The notes under the pieces: generated by a model
What the model was told of the DNA's origin: nothing
Databases searched by the model: none
What the model saw: only the letters and a program-made list of their open reading frames with translations
NCBI RefSeq assembly: GCF_022605165.1
Contig: NC_063076.1
Coordinates: 310,001 to 374,000 of the forward strand
Reading direction: 5' to 3'
DNA from: Purpureocillium takamizusanense
Taxonomy: Eukaryota > Ascomycota > Sordariomycetes > Hypocreales > Ophiocordycipitaceae
DNA: 64,000 nt
Part shown: positions 20,306 to 30,948 of the stretch, one piece after another
Numbering within the stretch: position 1 is the stretch's first letter
How the letters are laid out: every line of letters begins with the position of its first letter
Program-made: the position numbers and the translations under genes

Positions 20306-21436
20306 ATGGGAGCGTGGAATGTATGTGACGGCCGGCCCACGTCGAGGCGGCACGCACGCTAACCGGCATCCAGATCTTCCGCATCCTGGGCGACCTGTCC
20401 CATGCCCTGTCGAAATGCATCCTCATCTTCGCCATACACCGGAACCGCTCCGCCGAGGGTGTCTCCTTCATCACGCAGTGCCTCTATGCGCTCGTCTTTT
20501 GCACGCGATACCTCGACATCTTTAGGGAGCACTCGGTATGGAACCTGCTCTTCAAGATCTTCTACATCTTCACCTCCTTCTACATACTCGGTGTCATGCA
20601 ATGGCTGTACCCGCGATCGCGCGAGCGGGAGCTGTCGTGGAAGATGGGAGGCGGCGTCCTGGGCGTGTCGCTGCTGCTGTCGCCATTCATGATGCTCATC
20701 TTTGAGCATATCTGGAGCTTCACATCCGTAAGCCCCCCCCCCCCCCCCTCCTCCCCGCCATGGCTCCAGCACGTCGTGCTAACCAAAACAGTGGCTATGG
20801 GTCTTCTCTCAGATCCTCGAGTCCGCATGCGTTCTGCCTCAACTACTGCTCCTGCGACAGACGACCGTCCCCACCGTCATCGACTCGTTTTACCTGGTCG
20901 CCCTCGGGTCTTACCGTGCGCTGTACTGCCTCAACTGGATCTGGCGTGAGTTTGATGTCAGCGGACACAAGCCCAACGCCGTGTCGGTCATCTTTGGCAT
21001 CATCCAGACGGCCCTGTACGTCGACTTCGCCTGGGTGTACTACACACGCCAGCGGGTCAAGCTCCGGGGCGGCGGCGTCGTCGATGCGGATGACATGCGC
21101 AGGGGCTGGCTACTGAGGCGCATTTTCGGCAAGCGCATTGAGCAGGCCGAGGACGAGGAGAGCACGCCGGCGCTCGGCGACGAGGACAGGGGCGGTCGCC
21201 CGAAATGGGGCTCCCGAGGCATCTCGGTGAGCGCCGACGAAGGCGTGCTGGAGGCGGACAGGCACCACCGCGAGGACGCCGACCTGGACACGGTGGACCC
21301 GGATGCCAAGATGCGGGACCCCGACGAGCTTGCCCGGGCGCTCGACGACGATGAGGACGAGGCCGGTGCCTCGTCGTCCGCGCCCAAGAAGCCTAGCGTC
21401 CCAGGCATACGGAGTGGTGACGAGTGGAACGACTAG
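20306..21436 (+). CDS. ERD2: ER lumen protein-retaining receptor (Erd2/KDEL receptor) with long acidic tail
   Basis: Three exons (20306-20320, 20374-20727, 20792-21436) encode about 337 residues. The seven-helix core (residues 1 to about 210) shows Erd2 signatures: IFRILGDLSHALSKCILIFAI, SAEGVSFITQCLYALVFCTRYLD, and YRALYCLNWIWRE with the transport-critical acidic residue. It retrieves HDEL/KDEL-bearing ER proteins from the Golgi by COPI. Canonical receptors stop at about 212-220 residues; here a hydrophilic tail of about 125 residues follows, rich in Asp, Glu and Ser and ending SGDEWND. The first intron follows codon 5; the second contains a 16-C run. The start has a strong ACCATGG context. 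Confidence 0.92.
20733..20748 (+). repeat. Homopolymer run of 16 C in an ERD2 intron
   Basis: An uninterrupted C run lies just after the GTAAG donor of ERD2 intron 2. It is a likely site of length variation and sequencing error. Confidence 0.85.
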
Positions 21437-22567
21437 GTGCATGCGCTGCACGACGATTGGCGCGCCGCGGCTTTCACCAAGAGCTGACAGGGAGCGCCAG
21501 GGATGCGGGCTGATGATCTGCATATCACAGCCAGCTAAGGGTCGCATTTTCACCAAAGCTAGACGCTGAACATGCGCCAGCACTACACATTTTGATTCGT
21601 CCATCTTGGATTCAGTCGTACGTTAGCCGGGAGTTAAATGGAAGATCGTAGGGAATTACATGGCGATTGTGTTTATCGGTGCCGTTGCCTAGCACGCTGT
21701 GAGGCGGGGTCAGAGTGAAACGCCGTCATGCCTCACGTATGACCCATCGCTTCTGGGGCACAAGGCCAGGGGCAATGCCAAATGTCATTCACTTACGCAC
21801 AAGGGCCACGACACGTCTTGATGACGTTGACATCATCTCCGTCGGCTCCCGACTGCCATCATGCGAGCGCGAATGACATTCGTGCCACGCCTAAGTTTGA
21901 GACAAGCCCAATGCATTTGCGGTTCGCAGCTCCGGGACTGTTGGACGACTGGGGCACGATGGAGAAGATGCGTCATTCACGTGACGAGCAGGAGGCGCGA
22001 GGACTGTAGGTTGGCGGTCTCGCAATCGCACTTTACAGTGAACTAGGGATAAAGACTGCGTCGTCGGTTTTCATTTGCGCGATCCGTGTGCCGACAATGC
22101 TGATGGGGCCGATCTTGTAGCTCTGCGCATGCGCCGGCATGGACCGCGTAGACTCGGCTCGCCGGAGAACGCACCACGGCCATCGCGTCGCAGAGCTTGG
22201 CCAGAAAGGATGCATGGACGGAAACCCCAGCTCGCTACTGTCACGAATTCGGATCGTTGGCTGCCGTCGTTTCGTGCTCGGCAATTTGGCGCCATCAACC
22301 CCCGCAGCCCGCATGTGCGGGTGGGGCATCCGCAGTCAACCATGTGATGCCCACCGGCACTAGACGGGCAGCACTCGAGGATTGAGACGAGACAGCCGAG
22401 GCAACGTCGGTCGCGCAGTTCGTATTGAGAGGGTATGAAGAATATAGACATTGACAATAACGCCGGGCATCGCCAGTGGCCTGGGGCCGCGTGCCACAAC
22501 TCCGAATCCAAGAACAAGACGCCGTAGGAACCCGATCATACACAAAAATGAAGCAAGAAAGCACCAG
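21437..22567. other. Convergent intergenic region, no gene seen
   Basis: About 1.1 kb between the 3' ends of ERD2 and the adenylate kinase. It is visibly less GC-rich than the flanking exons and contains many short overlapping ORFs on both strands (60-150 codons), none with a domain. It is longer than the other convergent gaps in the window. Confidence 0.45.
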
Positions 22568-23419
22568 TCACCCGACGAAACGCTTCTCAAACTCGCGGTA
22601 TAGCTTGGGCGAAATCTCGTCGCTGCTGAGCCCCTCGACCTCGAGCAGCACGCCCTTGTTGGCGTAGTGCTCGAGCAGGGGCTCGCTCGTCTCCTGGAAG
22701 CGGCGGAAGCGCGCGCGATAGACCTCCTCGGTGTCGTCGGGCCGCTGGACGAGGGCCTCGCCGGTGACGTCGTCGCGCCCCGGCACCCGCGGGGCGTTGA
22801 ACGTGGTGTTGTAGACGCGGCCCGAGGGCTCGTGGACCCAGCGGCCGGCGATGCGCTCGAGGATGACGGAGAAGGGCGTCTTGATGGAGACGGCGAGGTT
22901 GATGGGGATGATGGTGTCGAGCGTCGTGGCTTGCGCGGCGGTGCGGGGATAGCCGTCGAGGATGAAGGAGGCCGAGGGGTCTTCGGAGGGCTGCGCGCTG
23001 CCGCCGCCGTGGGACGCGACGGGCCACGCGCCAAAGTCGTCGAGCTCGCGCGACTCGGGCGCCGTCGTGGCCTCGGAGGCGAGCGTCATGACGGGGCCAT
23101 CGCCCAGCCAGCCGCGGGTGCGCAGTTCGCCGGAGATGAGGCGCAGCATGAGGTCGTCGGCGACGAGACCGCCCGTCTTGATGGTGTTTTCGGCCATGAT
23201 GCCTGCGACGGATTAGCAACGGGTGCGCGCACGGGGGGACTCGTTGGCGGGCGCGGGCGTACCGAGCGGCGTGCGCGTCTTGACATTGTGCCGCAAGAGG
23301 TCGCCGGTGCTGATGGACTGGAGCTGGGGGAAGCGCTTGAGCAGGCGCTCGCTCTGGGTGCCCTTGCCGACGCCGGGCGCACCGACGAGGATGACTCTTG
23401 CGGCCTTGCGAAGCTGCAT
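22568..23419 (-). CDS. ADK2: Mitochondrial adenylate kinase (GTP:AMP phosphotransferase, Adk2/AK3 type)
   Basis: Two exons (23419-23263 and 23202-22568; 60-bp intron) encode about 263 residues from the ATG at 23419. The P-loop is [15 protein letters not shown] (residues 13-27); the NMP-binding SISTGDLLR, the FILDGYPRT block and the LID segment [11 protein letters not shown] with RPDDTEE follow, as in the long-LID mitochondrial form. It equilibrates AMP with GTP (or ATP) in the matrix. About 45 residues (87-131) with Ser/Glu/Gly-rich composition interrupt the core before FILDGYPRT and are absent from yeast Adk2. The frame is open upstream to an ATG at 23620, which would add a 67-residue Arg/Ser-rich extension that could be a presequence; which start is used is undecided. 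Confidence 0.9.
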
Positions 23420-24111
23420 GCTATGCGGCGCGCCAATCTCGCTCCGGCGGCTGCTGATGACGAGGTCGGTATGTCGATGTATGGGAGCGCTTGGAGGTGA
23501 GCGGGAAGAATGCAATGCGCGGGCAGACAATGCGTCGAGGAAGCGATGGCGGGTCCAAAGTGTTGAACGTTGAGCTGGAGATAACGACAGCGGACGCCCG
23601 GCCCATGTGGGGAGGGGCAAGCGCGAGCCGAGGACGCCGTGCGCTGAGCGGCAGTGCTGTGATTGGACCCTCCGGCTGATGACGCCAGCAAACAGGGGTG
23701 AGATCTGGGGTCGGCAGGGTCCTCAACAGGGGCAGGCCGGTGATGACCACGCACTGTGCTGAGAGTCTTGCTCGTGCGTACAAGACGGTGCGCAGTACAC
23801 TGTGGCTCTCAACAAGGGATTGTCAGACGGGATTCCTGTCGCAAACACATGCCACGCCAAACATCGTCCATACCCCCCACGTGACCTACAGCGCTGCAAA
23901 CAATCCGTAACGCAGATACTACCAACTACCATGGCGAGGCAAGTCTGGGTGTCCGTGCTTCGTGTGAGCCAATGATCGCCCAGGCGCTCTCCTTGGCGTG
24001 ACGATGCCACCTGCAGTCGTGGCCAACGTACCCGTGCCGTTTCGCCGGGATTCGTCGTGGCGTATCATTCCAAGCTCAGGTCGAACAGTCAAACGCGGCA
24101 AGTGGCCCAGG
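23420..24111. other. Intergenic
   Basis: About 690 bases upstream of the adenylate kinase and downstream of the DUF6594 gene. Apart from the possible N-terminal extension of the kinase (to 23620) nothing is recognised. Confidence 0.45.
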
Positions 24112-24906
24112 TCATGAGCTGGCAGTACTCGTGCCGACAAAGACAACCAGCACAGCCGCGTACGTGGCCGTAGAGACGAGCGTCTCGACGTTGGAGACGC
24201 GTACGACAAACGACAGCATGAGCGAAAAGATGAGCACCGCGACCGACACCGTCACCAGGCTCTTGGTCTGCGACGGATGCAGCGTCATGATGATCATGGG
24301 CACGACCAGGAAGACGCCTCCGGTGACGGCCACGATGAAGCGGACGAGGCGGTCGACGGGACCCGACACCGCCCGGGGCGACTTGCCCTCGGTGAACTCC
24401 TTGCCGCGCTCGTGCCGCTCTTGGCGGGAAAAGGCCAGGTGGGCGGGCAGGTATCTCATCATGGCGGTCCGGAGCGGATCGACTCGGCCGTCTGCGTCAT
24501 GAAAGTACGAATAGTGCGACTCGAAGGGGTCGCCAAAGTCCGACTCTGATTGGAGGTACTTTTGCAGCAGGAGCTTGCGATGCGGCACTTCTGCTCTCTC
24601 CACGCTGGCCTTGTTCCTCAGGAACTGGTAGTCTCGGATGGCGGTCGCTGAGCAAAGACGTCAGCAAAGTTCCATCGACGTATATGAGGCGCCGTTACCG
24701 TATTGCTGCAGCTTGGCGGCTAGGTCCTCGACAACATCCGCGGACGCCTCTCTGTCTCGCTGGATGCGGCTCTTGATGCGCGCCAGCTGGACTTGCAGGT
24801 TGACGATGTTGAGCCGCTGGAGGAACTCGAACCGGAGAAAGTGAAAGTCCTCCTCTTCGTTGAGGGACCTGGTCACGTACTCGACGAGCCTCTTTTTCTC
24901 ATCCAT
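24112..24906 (-). CDS. DUF6594-type membrane protein
   Basis: Two exons (24906-24699 and 24647-24112; 51-bp intron) encode about 247 residues. The N-terminal two-thirds are helical and charged (FLRFEFLQRLNIVNLQVQLA, then a coiled segment IKSRIQRDREASADVVEDLA), typical of the fungal DUF6594 family. The C-terminus has three predicted membrane spans within about 75 residues: FIVAVTGGVFLVVPMIIMTL, LVTVSVAVLIFSLMLSFVV and TYAAVLVVFVG, separated by very short loops. The biochemical role of the family is unknown. The start at 24906 is the first good ATG before the conserved region, but the frame stays open upstream, so an additional 5' part is possible. Confidence 0.7.
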
Positions 24907-25579
24907 GACGTGCGTGCTGAAGCGGTTGACGGCGCCAGAATCGCGATGCGGGTGATGGCGACGACAGTGAGGCAGCCGAGGCGGCAACTGCTTGCACAAC
25001 CCACCAGATTTCCAATGGACGGGCCGTTCCGCTTCAGCTGAGCGCGGCAGCAAGAGGGGTGTCGTCGGGCGCACCAATCCTGCCTATGGCGCAGGCTAGC
25101 CTGGCTCACCAGTGCAGCGCCATCCTCAACACGCGCGCGCGACATGTTCAGTGTGAAGAAGCGGCGAAGTAGACAAGAAATTCCGCCCGACCTCACAGAC
25201 GTCTCTCGAACACCGCGAGACCAAACTCTGCAAGGAACGCCAGTTTGTCTGTATAGCAATCGCAGAGTCGCCGTGATGGACTAGAGGTCTGCTCATGGTC
25301 TTGGGGGCTAGCCTCCAGGGCTGGGCCAGAGGACGATGTCCTGCGCCACCGTTGGTCGCACAGGCGCCCAGCTGAAAGCATTGCTGCGTCCAGCTGGGTC
25401 GACCTCCTCACATACCAGAATCGGCTGGAGCCTCGTGAAGCGAGTAGTAGGCCTTTCTCATCCTTCCGACGCGATTCCTTGGGCACAGGGACCCTTTACG
25501 GCTCTTCACGAACCGCACCCGAGGATTGCGTCATTCGAGCAAAGGGGCGGTTCGTCGTTACACGCACTTTACACACATC
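24907..25579. other. Intergenic, divergent promoter region
   Basis: About 670 bases between the DUF6594 and J-domain genes. Open frames run in from the DUF6594 gene, but no separate gene is recognised. Confidence 0.45.
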
Positions 25580-26922
25580 ATGGCCACGATCGACCTCCCT
25601 CCTGATCCCTACCAAGCCCTGGGCGTGTCCAAGGATGCCAACGTACAGGAGATTAGGTTGGCATACCGGAAGCTGGCCGTCAGGTGCCATCCAGACAAGT
25701 TTCACGACCCCCAGATCAAGGCTCAGAAGCAGGATGAGTTCCACAGAGTCCAGATGGCGTACGAGCTGCTCTCCGATGATCGCGAGCGAGAAAAGTACGA
25801 CAACCTTGTCCGCCTAGCCGAGGTGAGAGGACAGCGCGCAGGACATGCCGGAGCGACAGGGCAAACTGGTTCTAGAACTCGGAAGGTGTGGGACGACGTT
25901 GGCAAAGGGTCGCGCTCCGAGTCGCGTCGCTCCGAGATGGACAGGCTGGCTGAGCATTACGCACGGCAACGCGTCTCCAGGTCGAGGGCGAAAGCCACGG
26001 ACGAGCCGTCACTTGTCAGCCAGGCTTCGGCTGGCGCGGCGGAGCGCTCGCCGCCCCGGCCTGCTGCCAGCCCGGCCGAAGGAGGTCAGCCGGGTGCCCG
26101 CGGCCATTCGCGCGCGCGCTCGGACGAGGGGGGCTACAACCAGCAGTCGTCGAGCGAGTTGTTCAACAAGCGCAAATCGGATCGAAGAAGATCCGGTGGC
26201 GCCTCGCCTCCGTCCTCGTTCCGCCAGCCGCGGGTCGTCTCTTCCTCCCCGGTGAAGGGCGAGTCGACAGGAAGCCGCTGGAACCGTTTCCGCCGATCGT
26301 CCGCCCCGTCCAAGCCGCGTGGCACCGCATCGCGGGCGGGCTCGCACGGCTCCCCCACGTCTATGCGGAGCGTCGGCTCACAGATTTCGCAGGAGGACAT
26401 GGACAAGTTCGACTACGTCCTGCAGGCCATGGAAGACCTACTCGATAAGCACATCAAGAGACTCCGCGGTCGGTTTCTGCGGAACCTGGCCAGGTCGGCC
26501 AAATCGCACAAGAATCAGTGCAGGGAGGCCCTGACCTCGCTCCAGGCGACGGTCCTGGAGCAATATGAGCACAACGGCACCGGGCGCGCTGATGCTGCGG
26601 ATGCCGAGGGCGATGGTAAGCAACGCCGCGAAAAGCGCCAGCCGTGCCACGATGCTAAGCCGTGCCCATCCTAGACAATGCCCGTTATCGACTCCTCCTG
26701 GACCTCTTTGACGAGTTGCGGCTGGAGCTGGCCGACTTTAGCCAGCACGACCTGTCGAAGCCGGGGGCGGACTCGTACTGCGCTCTCTTTTGCGGCAGGA
26801 TCAAGTTCTTCGCATCGCGCCTAAGTCTTTACGGGGTCAAGGCGAGCAAGCGCGAGGAGACGACACGGCATGGCGATGCCGAAGCCGAGTCAATGGGCGT
26901 CAATGGCCCCAGCGCTTGTTAG
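25580..26922 (+). CDS. J-domain (DnaJ/Hsp40) protein with disordered middle
   Basis: Two exons (25580-26615 and 26675-26922) encode about 427 residues. The J domain occupies residues 5-75: DPYQALGVSKDANVQEIRLA, the invariant HPDK motif that stimulates Hsp70 ATPase, and AYELLSDDREREKYD. There is no Gly/Phe-rich region and no zinc finger, so it is a class C (type III) J protein. Residues about 110-275 are Ser/Arg/Pro-rich and disordered. A conserved-looking helical C-terminus follows (FDYVLQAMEDLLDKHIKRLR ... DNARYRLLLDLFDELRLELA), with the second part reached through a 59-bp intron. The specific client or location is unknown; it may be a filamentous-fungus-specific co-chaperone. The upstream ATG at 25526 in the same frame is less likely. 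Confidence 0.82.
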
Positions 26923-27107
26923 CCTTGCGTACGGCACAATGCGGCTTTGAGCGACCCACGATGGAGTGGAGTCGACCATGTCCGAAGCCGGGCCATCGGC
27001 GCCGGCAGATTGTTGAAGAAAAATGATGTGGAGACGGGCGCTTTCCTTCTTTATTCCCGATGCCGCACCAACGTCAAACGAAAACCGAGATCCGACATCC
27101 CACCACG

Positions 27108-29127
27108 ATGCGCACCAGCCTCTCGTGCGACGCCTGCAGGTACGGACTCCCGAAACAAGACACGGGCGAGGTGACGCCGGCTTACTCTTCAGGCGGTCCA
27201 AGGTCAAATGCGTCCACTCCGGCGACCCGCCCTGCCGGCGCTGCGAAAAGTCGGGCATCGCCGACTGCGCGCTGAGCCGTCCACGGCCCGCCCGCGGGAG
27301 CGTGGACGAGGGCATCGGGCGGAGGAGGCTCTCACGGCCGTCGAGGACGCCTCTGGCCGCACGTCCATCTCGCAAGGAGAATGCCGTTGCGCCCGGCGAG
27401 CCAGACAGGGCGGAGGTCGAGGTTGACGCGCACATTGAGCGCCTCCCGACCAACGTCGTGCTCAAAGCCGTCAACGTCTTCATCAACAACTTTCCGGAGC
27501 TGGCGATCCTGCATCTGCCGACGTTCATGAAGGAGTTCCAGGCCACGCGCTCGGCCGAGAGCAAGGCGCTGCTCGGCGCCGTCCTCGCCGTCACCAAGGC
27601 GCAGCTGGCGGTGCTGTCGGCGTCGTGGGCCGACGAGCTGCTGCCCCGCGAGCGGTACGCCTCGTACGCGCGGGAGATGCTGTCGCGCTTCATCCTCGAG
27701 CCGCCGAAGCTGCAGGTCGTGCAGACGCTGCTCGTCATCACGCTGCACGAGTGGGGGTCGCGCGACTTCCACAAGGCCTGGGTCTACTGCGGCATCGCCA
27801 TCCGCATCATGCAGGCGCTGCACAGCCTGCGCGTCGCGCCGTATCCCCTGGACCTCACGCCGGAGCGCCAGGACGCCGTGTCTCTCGCCATCGAGACGCG
27901 GACGTACTGGGCCTGCTTCGTCATGGACTGCATGGTCAACTCGGGCACCTACAACCCGCCCATGCTCCCCATGTCGGAGATGGAGAAGCTCAGGATTGCC
28001 CGCCCCCTGAGCGCCGTCGAGTTTGCCTTTGGCCCGGACATCCCGCCGGAGGCGGTCGGCGAGCACTCGCTGGCCGGGCGGGCGACCGGCACCCTGGACG
28101 TGACGCAGAGCTTCGAGATCCTCGTGGGCGGGTTCGACATCTGGACGCAGGTCATGACCTTCATCTTCAACGACGGCCGCCGGGCCCCGGGCATGTGCGC
28201 GCCGCAAAACTGTCCCTGGGTCCCGACGTCGCCCTGGTCGCAGTCGCGGAGCCAGCTCGAGGCGTGGCGCGCCGGGCAGCATCGCAAGCTTCACTTCCCC
28301 AACAACACCGTCGCCATCCACATGACCCTCGGCTTCGGCGAGACCTTTGTGTACCTGAACCTGCTCTACTACGTCAGCACCCTGATGCTTCACCGCGAGT
28401 ACTTTCCCTTCCTCCCCACGCTGGAGATGGAGCCCCAGGGACCGGTCGACCACCCGCGGCTGGAGGCCCCGGCGCCCCACGGCTGGTGGGAGGAGAGCGC
28501 GCGGCAGCTGTTTGGCGCGGCTGAAAACATTGCGCGCGTCCTGCACGAGGCCTCCGAGTGCGGCGTGCATCTCGTGACGCCCTTTGCAGGGTTCTGCGCC
28601 TTCTCGGCAGGCTACATCTGCTTATACGTGTTCCGGTTCCCGCGCATGAACCTGAACCGCAGCCCCGAGGCGGAAGCGTGTCTGCAGATGTGCCTGAGAT
28701 ACCTCGAGGAGTTTCGCCACGTCTGGCCCATCGCCGACGGCTGGGTAAGTTGGACACGCACCAACCCGGGAGGACGCGCGCGCTGACAGACTAGATCAAA
28801 ACCATACAGCAAGCCTCGCTCCTCTACGAGCGCGCGGCCAAGGACCGGCAGCGCTACCGCGGACGGACGCGGGACGACTTTGACACGCTGCACCAGTCGA
28901 TACACGAGTTCCGCGTCGTCGACCGGTCCGGCGAGCACAACCGCGAGATTGACGGCGCCGAGCGCGCCGCGGCGTCGACGCCGTACACGCCGAGCCACCG
29001 GGACACGGGCACGCTCCTCAACCAGCTGCTGGCCGAGGTCAGCAGCAACCTCGACGAGCAGGGCGCATGGTCACAGTGGTGGCCGCCGCTCGAGCAAGTG
29101 GACCAGTCGGGGTCCATGATTCTATAG
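27108..29127 (+). CDS. Zn2Cys6 transcription factor with fungal-specific middle homology region
   Basis: Three exons (27108-27139, 27193-28744, 28795-29127) encode about 638 residues. The intron at codon 11 interrupts the zinc cluster, a common position; after splicing it reads C-x2-C-x6-C-x7-C-x2-C-x7-C (CDACRRSKVKC ... CRRCEKSGIADC). The fungal_trans-like middle domain spans roughly residues 115-500, with VFINNFPELAILHLPTFMKE, LLVITLHEWGSRDFHKAW and the aromatic-rich FGETFVYLNLLYYVSTLMLH block. It should be a nuclear, DNA-binding activator or repressor recognising CGG triplets. It ends only 44 bases from the convergent MFS transporter gene, and is a plausible regulator of that transporter and the adjacent aminotransferase. 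Confidence 0.88.
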
Positions 29128-29171
29128 TCTAATGTCCGCCGTCATGCCTGCGCCATGCGATGCTATCGAGT

Positions 29172-30537
29172 CTATACCCGTGCCCACACCCTGCCCTCGC
29201 GCCTGAAGCGGAGGGCGACCATGAAGATGATGCCCACGACTGACGTTGCCCCCGCGTAGTACGCCGCCGGTCGGTACTCGGTCACCTCGGGCCGTGCCGC
29301 CAGCGCGTACAGCCGCGACGCGATGGGTGTGCCCTGGGTGGGCGGTCAGCTGGGCTCTCGCGTAGGCTGGGTGCGCACTCACGAAGAAGAAACCAAAGAA
29401 CCAGCTCGCCCACATGATGGGCAGCACGCCCATGGTGTTTTCCGGCCCAAAGACGGCGCCCAGGCACGTCGGGAAGAGGCTGAAGAACGAACCGCAGCCG
29501 ATGCCGTTGACGACGGCAAACACCGACAAGACGCCAATGGACGAGGCAAACGGCCAAATGGCGAGCGCGCTCACCCCACACAGGAACAGCGAGATGATGA
29601 AGCTGTTTATGGGCCCGACGACGGAGTCGGCGGCAAACCCGGCAAAGATGCGGCCGACCGTCGAGGCGATGTTCCAGACGGACAGGGCGATGATGCCGGT
29701 GGACGACGAGGAGCTGACGGCCCGTGCGAAGATGGGGATGAAGTAGGGCGGGATGAAGAGCGGGAAGCAGGCGATGGCCGAACCCACGAGGACGATGAGG
29801 AACTCGGCGTCTTTCCAGCGATGCCACTGCAGCTTGGGGATCGAGGGGCCCGACGACGGCGGCTGGCGGATGCAGCACGCCGCGGGGAGGCATATCGCCC
29901 ACAAGAGGAAGCCGAGGATCCGAAAGGTCCAGCCCACGCCGACCTCTTGGACGAGCTCGTTTGTCGCGACGCCCATGACGGCCGCGCCCAGCGAACCGCC
30001 ACCGAACACGACGCCCGTTGCCAGCCCGCGACGCTTCCGGAACCACTTCAGGGGGGCGGTCGAGCAGGGCTTTGCGTGTTAGCTCGACGCCGCATAGACC
30101 GAGAGGCCACTCACCAGGATCGTCAATCCTCCTCCGACGCCAAAGAGAATGCCGTGCGTGACAAACAATGCCCCCAGGTGACCCGGAAACCAGCTCGACA
30201 GAAACTCGCCGAGCCCCAGCAGCGCAGCGCCGAGCATGGCCGTCTTGCGGTACCCGAACCGCCGGATCGCCTTGCCGACGAAGATGCAGATGGAGCACAT
30301 GAAGGAGGTGGCCAGCGACCCGACAAACGTCAGCGACGTCAGCGATATGCCGCTTTCGTCTGCAATCCTCGACTGCAGGATGCCCCAGGAGTAGATGACG
30401 CCCATGTAGATGAAGAGAGACGAGGCCGAGGCGGCCACGACGATCCACCCGCGCCAGCCGTCGTGGTCCTCCCACTTGGGCTCCTCATGTTCGAGAGGCG
30501 TCTCCGAGCCGGCCGAAACCTCTTTTTCTCCAGCCAT
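29172..30537 (-). CDS. MFS transporter, monocarboxylate-porter type
   Basis: Three exons (30537-30115, 30069-29383, 29333-29172; introns 45 and 49 bp) encode about 423 residues. About 12 membrane helices are predicted, split by a short central loop after an IRQPPSSGPSIPKLQW segment. The first helix region DGWRGWIVVAASASSLFIYMG and the KWFRKRRGLATGVVFGGGSLG block after helix 4 are characteristic of the monocarboxylate-transporter-like branch (MCT/SLC16-type) of fungal MFS proteins. Substrates of relatives are lactate-like or keto acids, but many fungal members are orphan or cluster-associated exporters. It is transcribed divergently from the class III aminotransferase across a 411-base promoter and converges on the Zn2Cys6 gene. 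Confidence 0.85.
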
Positions 30538-30948
30538 TTTATCTGTCGCTGTTTTTTCATGACAACAAACAATGCAATGCAAAGATGGCCGTTTTGTATT
30601 CTCTTCGCGGCCCACTGCGGTCCAGGTCGGGTCTGAGAGCCGAGGGCGTAGGTTGACATGGCCCGTCGACATGATGCTCCACCGCTCGGGAAAGCCAAAA
30701 CCGATCTCCAACGGCGGCGCTCGTAGGTGCACCTCACGACACGCGACACATGGGCGATTGCAATCGGATTTCGACATGGTCTCCAGGTTGATAAATATCA
30801 AGGGCCCGTTCCTGGCGCAGCGTTGCAGTGCAGCAGTCCCACCACCCACGCAGGCACATCACGCATCGCAAGACACGCTCCCGCAGAGACGGATACAGCA
30901 AAGCAGGATACAGCAAGCACAAACACACCAACACCATTGTAACACGAC
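30538..30948. promoter_or_regulatory. Bidirectional promoter between transporter and aminotransferase
   Basis: This 411-base region must drive both the MFS transporter (minus) and the aminotransferase (plus). It holds an inverted repeat at 30788-30801, TTGATA-AA-TATCAA, giving one HGATAR-type GATA site on each strand, and another AGATAA (minus strand) at 30539-30544 beside the transporter start. Fungal GATA factors such as AreA bind HGATAR sites to control nitrogen catabolic genes, which would suit an aminotransferase and a carboxylate transporter. Function is inferred, not shown. Confidence 0.45.
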
